NCBI RefSeq assembly: GCF_900101965.1
Contig: NZ_FNAP01000006.1
Coordinates: forward strand, 62,001-126,000
DNA: 64,000 bases
Direction of reading: 5' to 3'
DNA from: Rhodospira trueperi
GTDB taxonomy: Bacteria > Pseudomonadota > Alphaproteobacteria > Rhodospirillales > Rhodospirillaceae
Shown: piece after piece, positions 44,418 to 52,348 of the stretch
How positions within the stretch are numbered: the stretch's first letter is position 1
Layout: each line of letters begins with the position of its first letter
The notes under the pieces: model-generated
Told to the model about the DNA's origin: nothing
The model's input: only the letters and a program-made list of their open reading frames with translations
Databases searched by the model: none
Program-made: the position numbers and the translations under genes

Positions 44418-45536
44418 ATGCTGTCCTACATTGTCCGGCGCCTTTTTCTGATCCCGCTCACCCTGCTGGGGATCATCACCATCAACTTCTTCATCGTCCA
44501 GATCGCGCCCGGCGGTCCGGTCGAGCAGATGCTGGCCCAGATCCAGGGCACGGACGTGGACGCCACCGCCCGGTTTTCCAGCAGTTCCGGCGGCGATGTC
44601 GGCGGGGGAGGCGGGGGAGGCGGGTCCGGCGCGACCGGAGGCGGCGGCAGCAGCAAATACCAGGGGGCACGGGGACTGGATCCCGCCTTCATCGCCGACC
44701 TCGAAAAGCAGTTCGGCTTCGACAAGCCGATCCACGAGCGCTACCTGACCATGCTGGTGGACTACGCCAGCTTCGACCTGGGCGAGAGCTACTACCGCAG
44801 CACCGGGGTTCTGGCGCTGATCTTCGAGAAGATGCCGGTGTCGGTGTCGCTCGGTGTCTGGTCCACGCTCATCATCTACCTCGTCTCCATCCCGCTGGGC
44901 ATCGCCAAGGCGGTGCGCGACGGCAGCCGCTTCGACATGGTGACAAGCTGGGCGGTCATCATCGGCTATGCCGTGCCCGGGTTCCTGTTCGCCATTCTGC
45001 TGATCGTGCTGTTCGCCGGCGGGCGGTATTTCGATCTGTTCCCCCTGCGCGGGCTGGTCTCCGATAACTGGGAGGACCTGACGTGGGGCCAGCAGATCGC
45101 CGACTACGCCTGGCACCTGACCCTGCCGGTCACGGCCATGGTGATCGGCGGCTTCGCCAGCCTGACCATGCTGACCAAGAACTCGTTCCTGGAGGAGATC
45201 AACAAGCAGTACGTCATCACCGCGCGGGCCAAGGGCCTGACGGAACGCCGGGTGCTGTACGGTCACGTCTTCCGCAACGCCATGCTGCTGGTGGTCGCGG
45301 GGTTCCCGGCGGCGCTGGTGTCGATGCTGTTCACCGGTTCCCTGCTGATCGAGGTGATCTTCAGCCTGGACGGGCTCGGCCTGCTGGGCTTCGAGGCGGT
45401 CATCAACCGCGACTATCCGGTGATGTTCGGCACGCTGTATGTGTTCGGGCTGCTGGGGCTGGTGCTGAACCTGATCTCCGACCTGACCTATCACGTCATC
45501 GACCCGCGCATCGACTTCGAGAGCCGGGAGGTCTGA
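44418..45536 (+). CDS. yejB: ABC importer permease YejB, with a glycine-rich insertion
   Basis: The 372-residue permease has about six membrane helices, the first near residues 9–31 ('[20 protein letters not shown]'). The binding-protein-dependent transport motif '[20 protein letters not shown]' (EAA loop) lies near 280. An insertion at about residues 50–80 is strikingly glycine/serine-rich ('[18 protein letters not shown]'). It falls in the first periplasmic loop and may be a flexible linker. YejB normally pairs with YejE and the ATPase YejF, which are not downstream: the next gene, 142 bp away, is on the other strand. Confidence 0.9.
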   Translation: MLSYIVRRLFLIPLTLLGIITINFFIVQIAPGGPVEQMLAQIQGTDVDATARFSSSSGGDVGGGGGGGGSGATGGGGSSKYQGARGLDPAFIADLEKQFGFDKPIHERYLTMLVDYASFDLGESYYRSTGVLALIFEKMPVSVSLGVWSTLIIYLVSIPLGIAKAVRDGSRFDMVTSWAVIIGYAVPGFLFAILLIVLFAGGRYFDLFPLRGLVSDNWEDLTWGQQIADYAWHLTLPVTAMVIGGFASLTMLTKNSFLEEINKQYVITARAKGLTERRVLYGHVFRNAMLLVVAGFPAALVSMLFTGSLLIEVIFSLDGLGLLGFEAVINRDYPVMFGTLYVFGLLGLVLNLISDLTYHVIDPRIDFESREV

Positions 45537-45677
45537 TCCGGTCGCGACGGGCGTATGATGAGTGGCGCGGGGGCGACGGCGTCCGCGCCCCTTCCCCCGC
45601 ATCCCGCGACGCGCGCCCATGATTGATCTTCAAGCCCATCGTCGTCGCGATCCGGTCCGGATCGCCCGGAATCAGCT

Positions 45678-45962
45678 CTAGGTCTTCGGGGAGATCATCA
45701 CCATGAACGGGATCTCGCCGTGCGCCAGCCGCAGCGCGCCCATGGCGGTCACCACCTTCAGGTCGCGGTTCTTGAACGCCGAGTAGATTTCGTAGCCGAT
45801 GTCTTCCTTGGGTAGTTCCACATGATCAACGTGCTCCATGAAGCGCGCGATCAGTTCCATGCGGGGCCGGTCGAACAGGGTTTCGTCGGCCTCGAACTCG
45901 TAACTGGCGTCCGGACCGTCGGCGGCGTCCATCATCTGGGCCACATAGGTGATGTTGGCCAT
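45678..45962 (-). CDS. Conserved small protein of unknown function
   Basis: The 94-residue protein starts at an ATG at 45962 with AGGAGG upstream. It is acidic ('MDAADGPDASYEFEADETLFDRPRMEL'), with no membrane segment, zinc site or known motif. A central helix region ('ELIARFMEHVDHVELPKEDIGYEIYSAFKN') suggests an all-alpha/beta cytoplasmic fold. Good ribosome site and normal codon use support it being real. The neighbours (yejB, tRNA-Gly) give no function. Confidence 0.7.
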   Translation of the reverse strand: MANITYVAQMMDAADGPDASYEFEADETLFDRPRMELIARFMEHVDHVELPKEDIGYEIYSAFKNRDLKVVTAMGALRLAHGEIPFMVMISPKT

Positions 45963-46165
45963 GGGTTCGGCTATCCTCCTGCATTAAGGTGGATCGGGCG
46001 CGACCGCAACGCCGCCGCGCGCCACCTCAAAAAACGCCAAACTAGAGCAGTCGGCCCGACGACTCCAGCCACCAATGCGACGGCGGATCTGGAATTCACG
46101 AAACCGAAACAGGATCGGGGTCCGTGCGTTTGGTCACAGCAGTTCTCATTTTGGCCGCGCGGCCT

Positions 46166-46233
46166 CCGAAGGGGGAGGAGAACAGGCCGGCACTGGCCGC
46201 AACCGGTGTTCTCCCTCCATCCTGAGACTTGCT
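46166..46233. repeat. Dispersed 68-bp hairpin repeat, copy A
   Basis: A block from CCGAAGGGGGAGGAG through GGTGTTCTCCCTCC to TGAGACTTGCT is shared with 57010–57076. It includes a long stem formed by GGAGAACA and TGTTCTCC. The same short ATTTTGGC-containing lead (AGTTCTCATTTTGGC at 46141–46155) recurs at 56515–56529. It fills part of the 345-bp gap ahead of tRNA-Gly. Confidence 0.72.
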
Positions 46234-46307
46234 GGTTTGGTCACGGCCCTCTTGCCGGCCCGGTAGGGCGCGCGTATAAACGAGGGAGCGCCTTCGGGCG
46301 TGATCGC

Positions 46308-46382
46308 GCGGGTGTAGTTCAGTGGTAGAACGACAGCTTCCCAAGCTGTATGTCGTCGGTTCAATTCCGATCACCCGCTCCA
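46308..46382 (+). tRNA. tRNA-Gly (anticodon CCC)
   Basis: The 75-nt cloverleaf has the acceptor stem GCGGGTG/CACCCGC with T and encoded CCA. The anticodon arm is ACAGC/GCTGT around TTCCCAA (anticodon CCC), and the T-arm loop is GTTCAATTC. It reads GGG glycine codons. Confidence 0.95.
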
Positions 46383-46389
46383 ATTTTGG

Positions 46390-46430
46390 CAAAAAAACAA
46401 CGCCCTGCCGGCTTCGGCGGGGCGTTGTCG
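46390..46430 (-). terminator. Intrinsic terminator of pyk
   Basis: On the minus strand a CAACGCC...GGCGTTG stem (46428 to 46398) is followed by TTTTTTT (46397–46391), about 30 bp after the pyk stop. It also lies just beyond tRNA-Gly on the plus strand. Confidence 0.85.
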
Positions 46431-46460
46431 CGTTCTGGACAGGCGTTTCGCCGCCCCGGC

Positions 46461-47876
46461 TCACTCCACCCAGGCCACGCGCAGGCTGTTGGTGGTGCCC
46501 GGGCGGCCGAACGGCACACCGGCGATCAGCACCAGACGCTGGCCGCTCCGCGCCAAGCCGCGCTCGCGGGCGATCCGCGTGGCGCGTTCGGTCATTTCGG
46601 TAAAGCCCTCCGGCTCCTCCATCTCCAGGGCCATGACGCCCCAGACCAGGGCCATACGCCGAGCCACGGCCGAGCTGGGCGTCAGGCACAGGATGGGCAC
46701 CGACGGGCGTTCGCGCGCCGCCCGCAGCGCCGTGGATCCCGACGTCGTGAAGCTGACGATGAGGGCGGCGGAGAGGGTCCGGGCCACCTGCCGGGCGGCA
46801 GCACAGATGGCATCGGCGGCGCTGTTTTCCGGTTCGTGGCGGCCGGCATCGACCAGATCGCGGAAGTGCTCGTCCCCCTCCACCTGGGTGATGATGCGGT
46901 CCATGAGGCCCACGGCCGCCACCGGGTATTCGCCGACAGAGGTTTCGGCGGACAGCATGACCGCGTCCGCCCCCTCATAGATCGCGCTGGCCACGTCGGA
47001 GGCCTCGGCGCGAGTCGGGGTCGGGGCCTTGATCATGCTCTCCAGCATCTGCGTGGCCACGACCACCGGTGTTCCGGCGGCTCGGCAGGCCTGGATGATG
47101 CGCTTCTGGACGATGGGCACCCGTTCCGGCGGAATCTCCACCCCCAGGTCGCCGCGCGCCACCATGACGGCGTCGGACAGTTCGATGATCCGGGTCAAGT
47201 CGTCGAGCGCGCTGGGTTTCTCCAGTTTGCTGACGACGGCGGCGCGACCGGCCACCAGCTTGCGGATTTCGGCGACATCCTCCGGGCGCTGCACGAACGA
47301 CAGCGCCACCCAATCCACGCCCAGATCCAGCGCAAAGGCGAGGTCGGCCCGATCCTTCTCGGTCAGGGCGGAGATCGGCAGCATCACGTTGGGTACGTTC
47401 ACGCCCTTGTGGTCGGACAGCGCACCGCCGGTCAGAACCCGGGTTTCGATGGCTTCCGCGCCGATGCTCTCGACCCGCAGGCGCAGCTTGCCGTCATCCA
47501 GCAGCAGATCGGTTCCGGGTTCGAGGGCAGCGAAGATCTCGGGATGTGGCAGGCGGACCCGGCTGGCGTCTCCCAGGTCCGTCGCCAGATCGAGCCGGAA
47601 GGTCTGCCCCGTGGTCAGGCGCGTGCCGCCGCCCAGAAACCCGCCGACGCGCAACTTCGGTCCCTGCAGGTCGGCCAGCACGGCCAGCGGGCGGCCCAGG
47701 GTCTCCTCAACCCGGCGCACGGCGTGAAAGCGGCGCTCGTGCTCGGCGTGGGTGCCGTGGCTGAAGTTGAGACGGAACACGCTGGCCCCGGCGTGGGCCA
47801 AGGCCTCGATGGTCCCGTCCGTGGTGGTCGCCGGCCCCAGGGTGGCGATGATCTTGGCACAGCGGCAACAGGTCAT
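46461..47876 (-). CDS. pyk: Pyruvate kinase
   Basis: The 471-residue enzyme converts PEP and ADP to pyruvate and ATP, the last glycolytic step. Visible motifs are 'KIIATLGPATT' near residue 8, 'VFRLNFSHGTHAEH' near 33, 'VVSKLEKPSAL' near 215 (the active-site Lys region), 'VMVARGDLGVEIP' near 238, and 'AVMLSAETSVGEYPV' near 310. The C-terminal allosteric domain is present. The start is an ATG at 47876. The neighbouring EamA gene lies 16 bp upstream on the same strand. Confidence 0.96.
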   Translation of the reverse strand: MTCCRCAKIIATLGPATTTDGTIEALAHAGASVFRLNFSHGTHAEHERRFHAVRRVEETLGRPLAVLADLQGPKLRVGGFLGGGTRLTTGQTFRLDLATDLGDASRVRLPHPEIFAALEPGTDLLLDDGKLRLRVESIGAEAIETRVLTGGALSDHKGVNVPNVMLPISALTEKDRADLAFALDLGVDWVALSFVQRPEDVAEIRKLVAGRAAVVSKLEKPSALDDLTRIIELSDAVMVARGDLGVEIPPERVPIVQKRIIQACRAAGTPVVVATQMLESMIKAPTPTRAEASDVASAIYEGADAVMLSAETSVGEYPVAAVGLMDRIITQVEGDEHFRDLVDAGRHEPENSAADAICAAARQVARTLSAALIVSFTTSGSTALRAARERPSVPILCLTPSSAVARRMALVWGVMALEMEEPEGFTEMTERATRIARERGLARSGQRLVLIAGVPFGRPGTTNSLRVAWVE

Positions 47877-47891
47877 GCGGCAACACCCCGA

Positions 47892-48902
47892 TCAGGCGGA
47901 CGATGACGGCTCTCTGGTCGGACGCTCGGGGGGGCGGGCGACGATGCCGGCTTGGTGGGCGCTCCCCCGACGGGCGACCACGATTCCGAATAGAATGACC
48001 ACGCCGCCGGCCGCCTGCAAGGGGGTCAATGGCTCGGACAGCACCAGCCATCCGAGAAACGCGGCGACGGCGGGCTGAAGCAGCAGGCTGACACTGCCGA
48101 ACGCGGGCGGCAGATGGGCCAGGGCGAAGGCGATGGCGCCCTGTCCGCCGGCATGGGACAGCCAAGCCAGCCCGAGCAGGATGGCCAGCGCGGACAGCGA
48201 CGGAATGCCCAGCCCCTCGCCGTTCAGCAGGCTGAACAGCAGCAGCACCCAGGCGGTGTGCAGCGTGCTCCAGGCCATGACGACGGCGGTCGGAAAGCAC
48301 GACCGGCACCAGCCGATGCCCAGGATGTAGGCGCCGTAAAACACGGCCGTCATCACGCCCAGGCCATCGCCCACAATCTGATCCGGCGCGCCGACGCTCA
48401 GGCTGTCGGCGACCAGCAGGGCCACACCGGCCACCGCCGTCAGCAGTCCGCCGACGAACACCCAGGTGGGTCGCTGGCCGAACAGTGCCCAGGCGCCGGC
48501 GGTCACGAACACCGGCGCCAGATTGGCCAGCACGGTGGAGTTGGCCACGGACGTGTACTGCAAGGCCCAGTGCCAGCAGGCCAAATCGCCCGAGAAGGCC
48601 ACCCCCGGCACCGCCAGCATCAGGTGATCGCGCACCGTTTCGGGTTTGGTCTTGCGACGTCCCTCCGAACCGCGCCGCCCCGTCGCCAGCGCCACCGCCA
48701 TCAGGATCGGCCACGCCAGCCCGGCCCGGTAGAACGCCGTGGCCGTCGGCTCCAGCACCGAGAGCTTGGCGAACACCGGCGAAAAGCCGATCAGTACCGC
48801 GCCCAACAGCAACAGCGGCAGGGCGCGGCCCGCCGTGGAATCCTCGCCCAGGACGGCGTTCGCCAGATCTGGGCCTGGACCATGGGACGGCGATTGGGAC
48901 AT
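47892..48902 (-). CDS. EamA/DMT-family transporter
   Basis: The 336-residue protein begins at an ATG at 48902 and has ten hydrophobic helices. Typical features are 'LIGFSPVFAKLSVLEPTATAFYRAGLAWP' in the first half and 'FGSVSLLLQPAVAAFLGWLVLSEPLTPLQAAGGVVI' in the second (the end of the EamA unit). A hydrophilic tail ends the protein. The substrate is unknown. It precedes pyk by 16 bp on the same strand, so the two probably share transcripts. Confidence 0.9.
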   Translation of the reverse strand: MSQSPSHGPGPDLANAVLGEDSTAGRALPLLLLGAVLIGFSPVFAKLSVLEPTATAFYRAGLAWPILMAVALATGRRGSEGRRKTKPETVRDHLMLAVPGVAFSGDLACWHWALQYTSVANSTVLANLAPVFVTAGAWALFGQRPTWVFVGGLLTAVAGVALLVADSLSVGAPDQIVGDGLGVMTAVFYGAYILGIGWCRSCFPTAVVMAWSTLHTAWVLLLFSLLNGEGLGIPSLSALAILLGLAWLSHAGGQGAIAFALAHLPPAFGSVSLLLQPAVAAFLGWLVLSEPLTPLQAAGGVVILFGIVVARRGSAHQAGIVARPPERPTREPSSSA

Positions 48903-49197
48903 GCGGGTGTCGATCTCGCGACGGGATGGAGGGGGCCACTATGCCTGATGTCGGCCCCAAGACAACAGGGCCTCAAGCGGCCCCGGCCACGCTGCCGGAC
49001 GCCTCGCAGCTGTGCATGACAGACATGCCGAGTCACCACTGGAGTGCATGGCGGATCGGCGCGACAATTAAGGGTCAAGGTGGGCTGGGCCGGCGGTGTC
49101 CGAGCCGTCCGGCCCGGCCGTCCCTCCCGGCCGGCGCATGGCCCCGCGCATGGACTGCGGGCCTCCCGACCGAGAGCACAATCAACGGGAGGGTGAC

Positions 49198-49500
49198 ATG
49201 ATCACGCTTCGCGATTGCTGTGGTCTGAGCGACGCGGGAGACGAGGAAGTCGTCGTTGTTGCCAGCCATGAACACCTGCCGCCGGTGCTGGCGGCCGGCA
49301 AGACTTACAGCACGCTGACGAAAGCCTGGGGTGCGCCGGCCATCCGGCAGATGATCCTGGATGAATACTGCCGGGCCGGCGCCCAGGGCGATTTGCTGTA
49401 TGCTGCGCAACTGGCCGAGTTGTACGACAAGGCCAGGACGCTGCATCCGGGCGGCCGGGATCGGCGTCGGCTGCGCCGGCCGGCGGTGCGAGGGCACTGA
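49198..49500 (+). CDS. Small protein of unknown function
   Basis: The 100-residue protein starts at an ATG at 49198, well placed after GGGAGGG. It has no signal peptide or membrane segment. 'LRDCCGLSDAGDEEVVVVASHEHLPPVLAAGKTY' and 'MILDEYCRAGAQGDLLYAAQLAELYDKARTLHP' look like a compact alpha/beta fold ending in an Arg-rich tail. The 295 bp upstream shows no other gene; a plausible promoter patch is at 49050–49080. The function is unknown; the codon use and site suggest it is real. Confidence 0.55.
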   Translation: MITLRDCCGLSDAGDEEVVVVASHEHLPPVLAAGKTYSTLTKAWGAPAIRQMILDEYCRAGAQGDLLYAAQLAELYDKARTLHPGGRDRRRLRRPAVRGH

Positions 49501-49514
49501 TCGGGTGATGCCGA

Positions 49515-50435
49515 TCAGGTCCCGTGGATCGTCATCCACTTCACCGCCCAGTCGCCGCCGGTGTTGACGATCATCACGCCGGCAAACGGATCGTTGAAGC
49601 TGCGGTCCTCGACGTTCATGACGCGGGTGTCGTTGACCGAGACCGACGTGCGCCCGCCGGGATGCCGCGCCCACACCAGAGAGATGGCCTCATCCTTCAG
49701 AAACGGTGCGTCGATTTCGGCGCTGTCCAAGAGGCGCGCCGAGCCCCGGCCTGACACGGCGATCAGGTCGATCCGGCCGCGCCGACCGCTTTCGGCCGGT
49801 TGCAGCACCAAACGATAGCCGGCATTGCCGGGCTGGTAGACTCCCAGTTCGAGGCCGCCGTCTGCGGCGCCGGGCATGTCGCGCCCGCTGATCTCCGCCT
49901 TGAGGCGGAAGGCGTTGGTGATCGACAGATCGGCCACGGCGAGCGCCGGCTGAGTGGGGTCGGGCTGGTTCGCGTCCTGCTGTTGCGACCGGCTTTGCCC
50001 CGCTCCCAGGGCCTGTCCGAGCAGCCCACCGACGATCTCCCGCACGACCTCCTCATCACTCGGCCGCGACGAGTCCTGGGCGGGGCGTGCGGCAGCCGTC
50101 TCGACCTGCGACCGCAGACCGCGCGTCCAGTCCACCTGCATCGCCCCCTGCCGTACGCGCCAGGGGGCGTCCGGCGTGCCGCTTTGGGAATCGAACGTGT
50201 GGTCCATCAGCACGCGCGGCCAGGTCTCGCCGTACCGCCCCGACAGCCCGCGCAGTTCGTCCAGATACCAGGGATCGGCCAGATTCCGCTGCGCGCCCTT
50301 GTCGATCAGGCTGTTCAGGTCGCGGATCAGGGCGTCAAGCTTCTCCTGTGGCCCCTGCGCCTCGGCCGGGGTCACGAGAAGGACCAACGCCACGGCGGGC
50401 GCGAGCGCGGACAGGACAGGCAGACGGACAGGCAT
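49515..50435 (-). CDS. Exported protein of unknown function (LamG/DUF1080-like possibility)
   Basis: The ATG at 50435 gives 306 residues with a signal peptide (LPVLSALAPAVALVLLVTPAEAQ). The first 90 mature residues are helical ('EKLDALIRDLNSLIDKGAQRNLADPWYLDELRGLSGRYG'), then 'FDSQSGTPDAPWRVRQGAMQVDW' begins a beta-rich domain. The last part ('RLVLQPAESGRRGRIDLIAV...VWARHPGGRTSVSVNDTRVMNVEDRSFNDPFAGVMI') resembles a concanavalin-like sugar-binding sandwich of the LamG/DUF1080 type. It is predicted to be periplasmic. A short Q/D-rich linker sits in the middle. It converges on the small protein gene. Confidence 0.75.
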   Translation of the reverse strand: MPVRLPVLSALAPAVALVLLVTPAEAQGPQEKLDALIRDLNSLIDKGAQRNLADPWYLDELRGLSGRYGETWPRVLMDHTFDSQSGTPDAPWRVRQGAMQVDWTRGLRSQVETAAARPAQDSSRPSDEEVVREIVGGLLGQALGAGQSRSQQQDANQPDPTQPALAVADLSITNAFRLKAEISGRDMPGAADGGLELGVYQPGNAGYRLVLQPAESGRRGRIDLIAVSGRGSARLLDSAEIDAPFLKDEAISLVWARHPGGRTSVSVNDTRVMNVEDRSFNDPFAGVMIVNTGGDWAVKWMTIHGT

Positions 50436-50599
50436 GATCGATCGAGTCCTCCGGAACATTGGGCCGCCGCGGTCATTGTCGACATGACGGACGCCCTTAA
50501 GTATCCGACTCATTCTGTCGAATTTGGGACGGCCGACGCGGCCCGAGCGGTATCATACGAAAACCGCTTGATTGGTTCGCGGTCTTCGACCGGCTTTCC

Positions 50600-50679
50600 G
50601 TAGGTTGGGGTGAGGTGCCACGCACCGAACCCCAACGTTTCGGACGATGTTGGGGTTCGCCGCGCTCACCCCAATCTAC
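50600..50679. repeat. Palindromic GTAGGTTGGGGTGAG element
   Basis: GTAGGTTGGGGTGAG (50600–50614) and CTCACCCCAATCTAC (50665–50679) are complementary with one mismatch. A second inverted pair (CGAACCCCAAC and GTTGGGGTTCG) is nested inside, so the whole 80-bp stretch can fold into one long hairpin. A shorter relative lies at 15971–16002. It stands between genes and has no coding. Confidence 0.75.
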
Positions 50680-50710
50680 GCATTGGCGAACGGATCAAAC
50701 GGACTTCGTA

Positions 50711-51820
50711 TCACAACAACCGCAACTGATCGCCCGGCCGGGGCGGTGGGGCGAAGCGCGTGCAATCCAGATCGTAGCGCCGCTTCGTCAGCCCCAGCCG
50801 ACGCGCGGCGACGGCGAAGCGGCGGGACAGCAGCGCGGCCTCCGCCCCGGTACCCGTCATACGCTCATGGAACCGCGCGGAGGAGGCCTGCCCACCGCGC
50901 ACCGCGCCGATCCGGCTCATCACCCGGCGAGCGCGGCCCGGCGCATGGGCCTCCAGCCAGTCCCGGAACAGGCCCTCGACCTCGCCCGGCAGGCGCACGA
51001 CGATGTAATCCGCCTGCCGGGCCCCGGCCTCGGCGGCGGCCTCCAGGATGCGTTCGATTTCCGGGTCGGTCAGGCCGGGGATGACCGGCGCCACCATCAC
51101 CGAAACCGGCACGCCCGCCGCCGCCAGCGTCCGCACCGCCCGCACCCGCGCGGCCGGAGGACTGGCGCGCGGCTCCAGTCGGCGCGCAAGGTCGCGGTCC
51201 AGCGTGGTGACGGACAGCGCCACGGCGGCCAGATCGCGGGCCGCCATGTCGGCCAGAATGTCCGCGTCGCGCTCGACCATGGCCGACTTGGTGGTGATGG
51301 TGACCGGATGATGGAAGGCCGACAGCACCTCCAGCACGTGTCGCATCAAGCCGAAGCGCCGTTCGACCGGCTGATACGGATCGGTGTTGGTGCCGATGGC
51401 CAGGGGCGCGGGACGATAGCCCGGCTTGCGCAGCTCCGCATCCAGCAGCGCGGCGGCGTCGGGCTTCATGAACAGCCGCGTTTCGAAGTCCAGGCCCGGC
51501 GACAGCCCCAGATAGGCGTGTGTCGGCCGAGCATAACAATAGGCGCAGCCGTGCTCGCAGCCCCGGTACAGGTTGAGCGAGCGGTCGAACGGCACGTCGG
51601 GCGAGGTGTTGCGGGAGATCACCGAGCGGCTGGCGTCCACCTCCACCCGCGTCTCCGGCGCCGGCAACGGACCCCAGCCATCGGGGTCGCCGTCATCGCG
51701 CGGGGCCAGCGTGCCCCAGCCGTCGTCCTCGACCTCGTGGCGCACGGGCTCATAGCGGCCGTCCGGGTTGGACAGCGCGCCCCGGCGGGCGGGCGGCGGC
51801 GGGTTCGAGGGCGGGCTCAT
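50711..51820 (-). CDS. PA0069-type radical SAM protein
   Basis: The 369-residue protein (ATG at 51820) has the radical-SAM cluster motif CxxxCxxC in 'RGCEHGCAYCYARP' near residue 85, which binds a [4Fe-4S] cluster. 'IGTNTDPYQPVERRFGL' near 135 and 'VSVMVAPVIPGLTDPEIERIL' near 245 are hallmarks of the PA0069/SplB-like family. The first 60 residues are polar and proline/aspartate-rich. The reaction is unknown; related members have been linked to DNA or RNA modification and repair. The region upstream is non-coding, with a terminator facing it. Confidence 0.9.
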   Translation of the reverse strand: MSPPSNPPPPARRGALSNPDGRYEPVRHEVEDDGWGTLAPRDDGDPDGWGPLPAPETRVEVDASRSVISRNTSPDVPFDRSLNLYRGCEHGCAYCYARPTHAYLGLSPGLDFETRLFMKPDAAALLDAELRKPGYRPAPLAIGTNTDPYQPVERRFGLMRHVLEVLSAFHHPVTITTKSAMVERDADILADMAARDLAAVALSVTTLDRDLARRLEPRASPPAARVRAVRTLAAAGVPVSVMVAPVIPGLTDPEIERILEAAAEAGARQADYIVVRLPGEVEGLFRDWLEAHAPGRARRVMSRIGAVRGGQASSARFHERMTGTGAEAALLSRRFAVAARRLGLTKRRYDLDCTRFAPPPRPGDQLRLL

Positions 51821-51913
51821 GACGCCATGATGCGCCAAGCGCGGAACACTTCAAGAACAAAGTGCCCGATCCGCCGTGACCCCCGGACGGCAGGCGTCCG
51901 CGTCGGCCCGCGC

Positions 51914-52055
51914 CTGAAAAAAGCCCCGCCGCATGAGCGACGGGGCTAAGGCCCAGCATGAGGAGATGCCTGATCGACCACGGAAATCGAAAAATCCGAT
52001 GTCTCGACTAGACCTACGAGTCATCGCGCGAAACGCGCCTCGATGCAAGCTGGCC
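51914..52055 (-). ncRNA. Candidate small RNA ending in an intrinsic terminator
   Basis: A strong terminator on the minus strand (AGCCCCGTCGCTCATGCGGCGGGGCT followed by TTTTTT, 51947 to 51916) has no gene ahead of it. About 105 bp upstream lies a TATACC-like -10 box (52066–52061). The transcript would be about 140 nt and is less GC-rich than its neighbours. There is no match I know to 6S, SRP, RNase P or tmRNA. The start is a guess. Confidence 0.35.
51915..51947 (-). terminator. Orphan minus-strand intrinsic terminator
   Basis: The stem GCCCCGTCG...CGGCGGGGC with a short loop is followed by TTTTTT on the minus strand. The next minus-strand gene downstream (the radical SAM gene) begins 96 bp beyond it, and no annotated gene ends before it. 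Confidence 0.8.
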
Positions 52056-52348
52056 GTCCGGTATAGACCGTCCGATCAGGTTCCCTCGTTTCGGCAGACC
52101 TGGAAGTGTGATGGAATTACAAGGCATTGCGAAGCGACGCAGGGGGCGGCGGCGGGGCCGCTTGACGGGGCTTCCGGGGCCGGTGACGGCGGCTCCCCGT
52201 CTGCCGGGGCCGCCATTTCCGCCGCGACTCCAGACCCGTTGCCCTCCGGCATTGACCGCCACCGTCGATGCTTTAAACACGAACGCTGGCAGCCAGACGA
52301 GAAATGCACTTCCGCCTCCTTACGGGCGAGATGGACAGGGGATACGCC

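Larger units (their letters stand above)
51821..52348. other. 528-bp gap between radical SAM and pRiA4b genes
   Basis: No gene in it is well supported. It contains a minus-strand terminator (51916–51947) that ends no annotated gene, a likely short transcript before it (see the RNA candidate), and a GC-rich run at 52130–52260 that carries the upstream region of the pRiA4b gene. Confidence 0.6.

Noticed and set aside
42066-45620. An 1184-residue minus-strand frame opposite yejA–yejB
   Set aside because: Both forward genes have signal peptide or membrane topology, sites and motifs; the reverse frame is only His/Gln/Gly-rich shadow.
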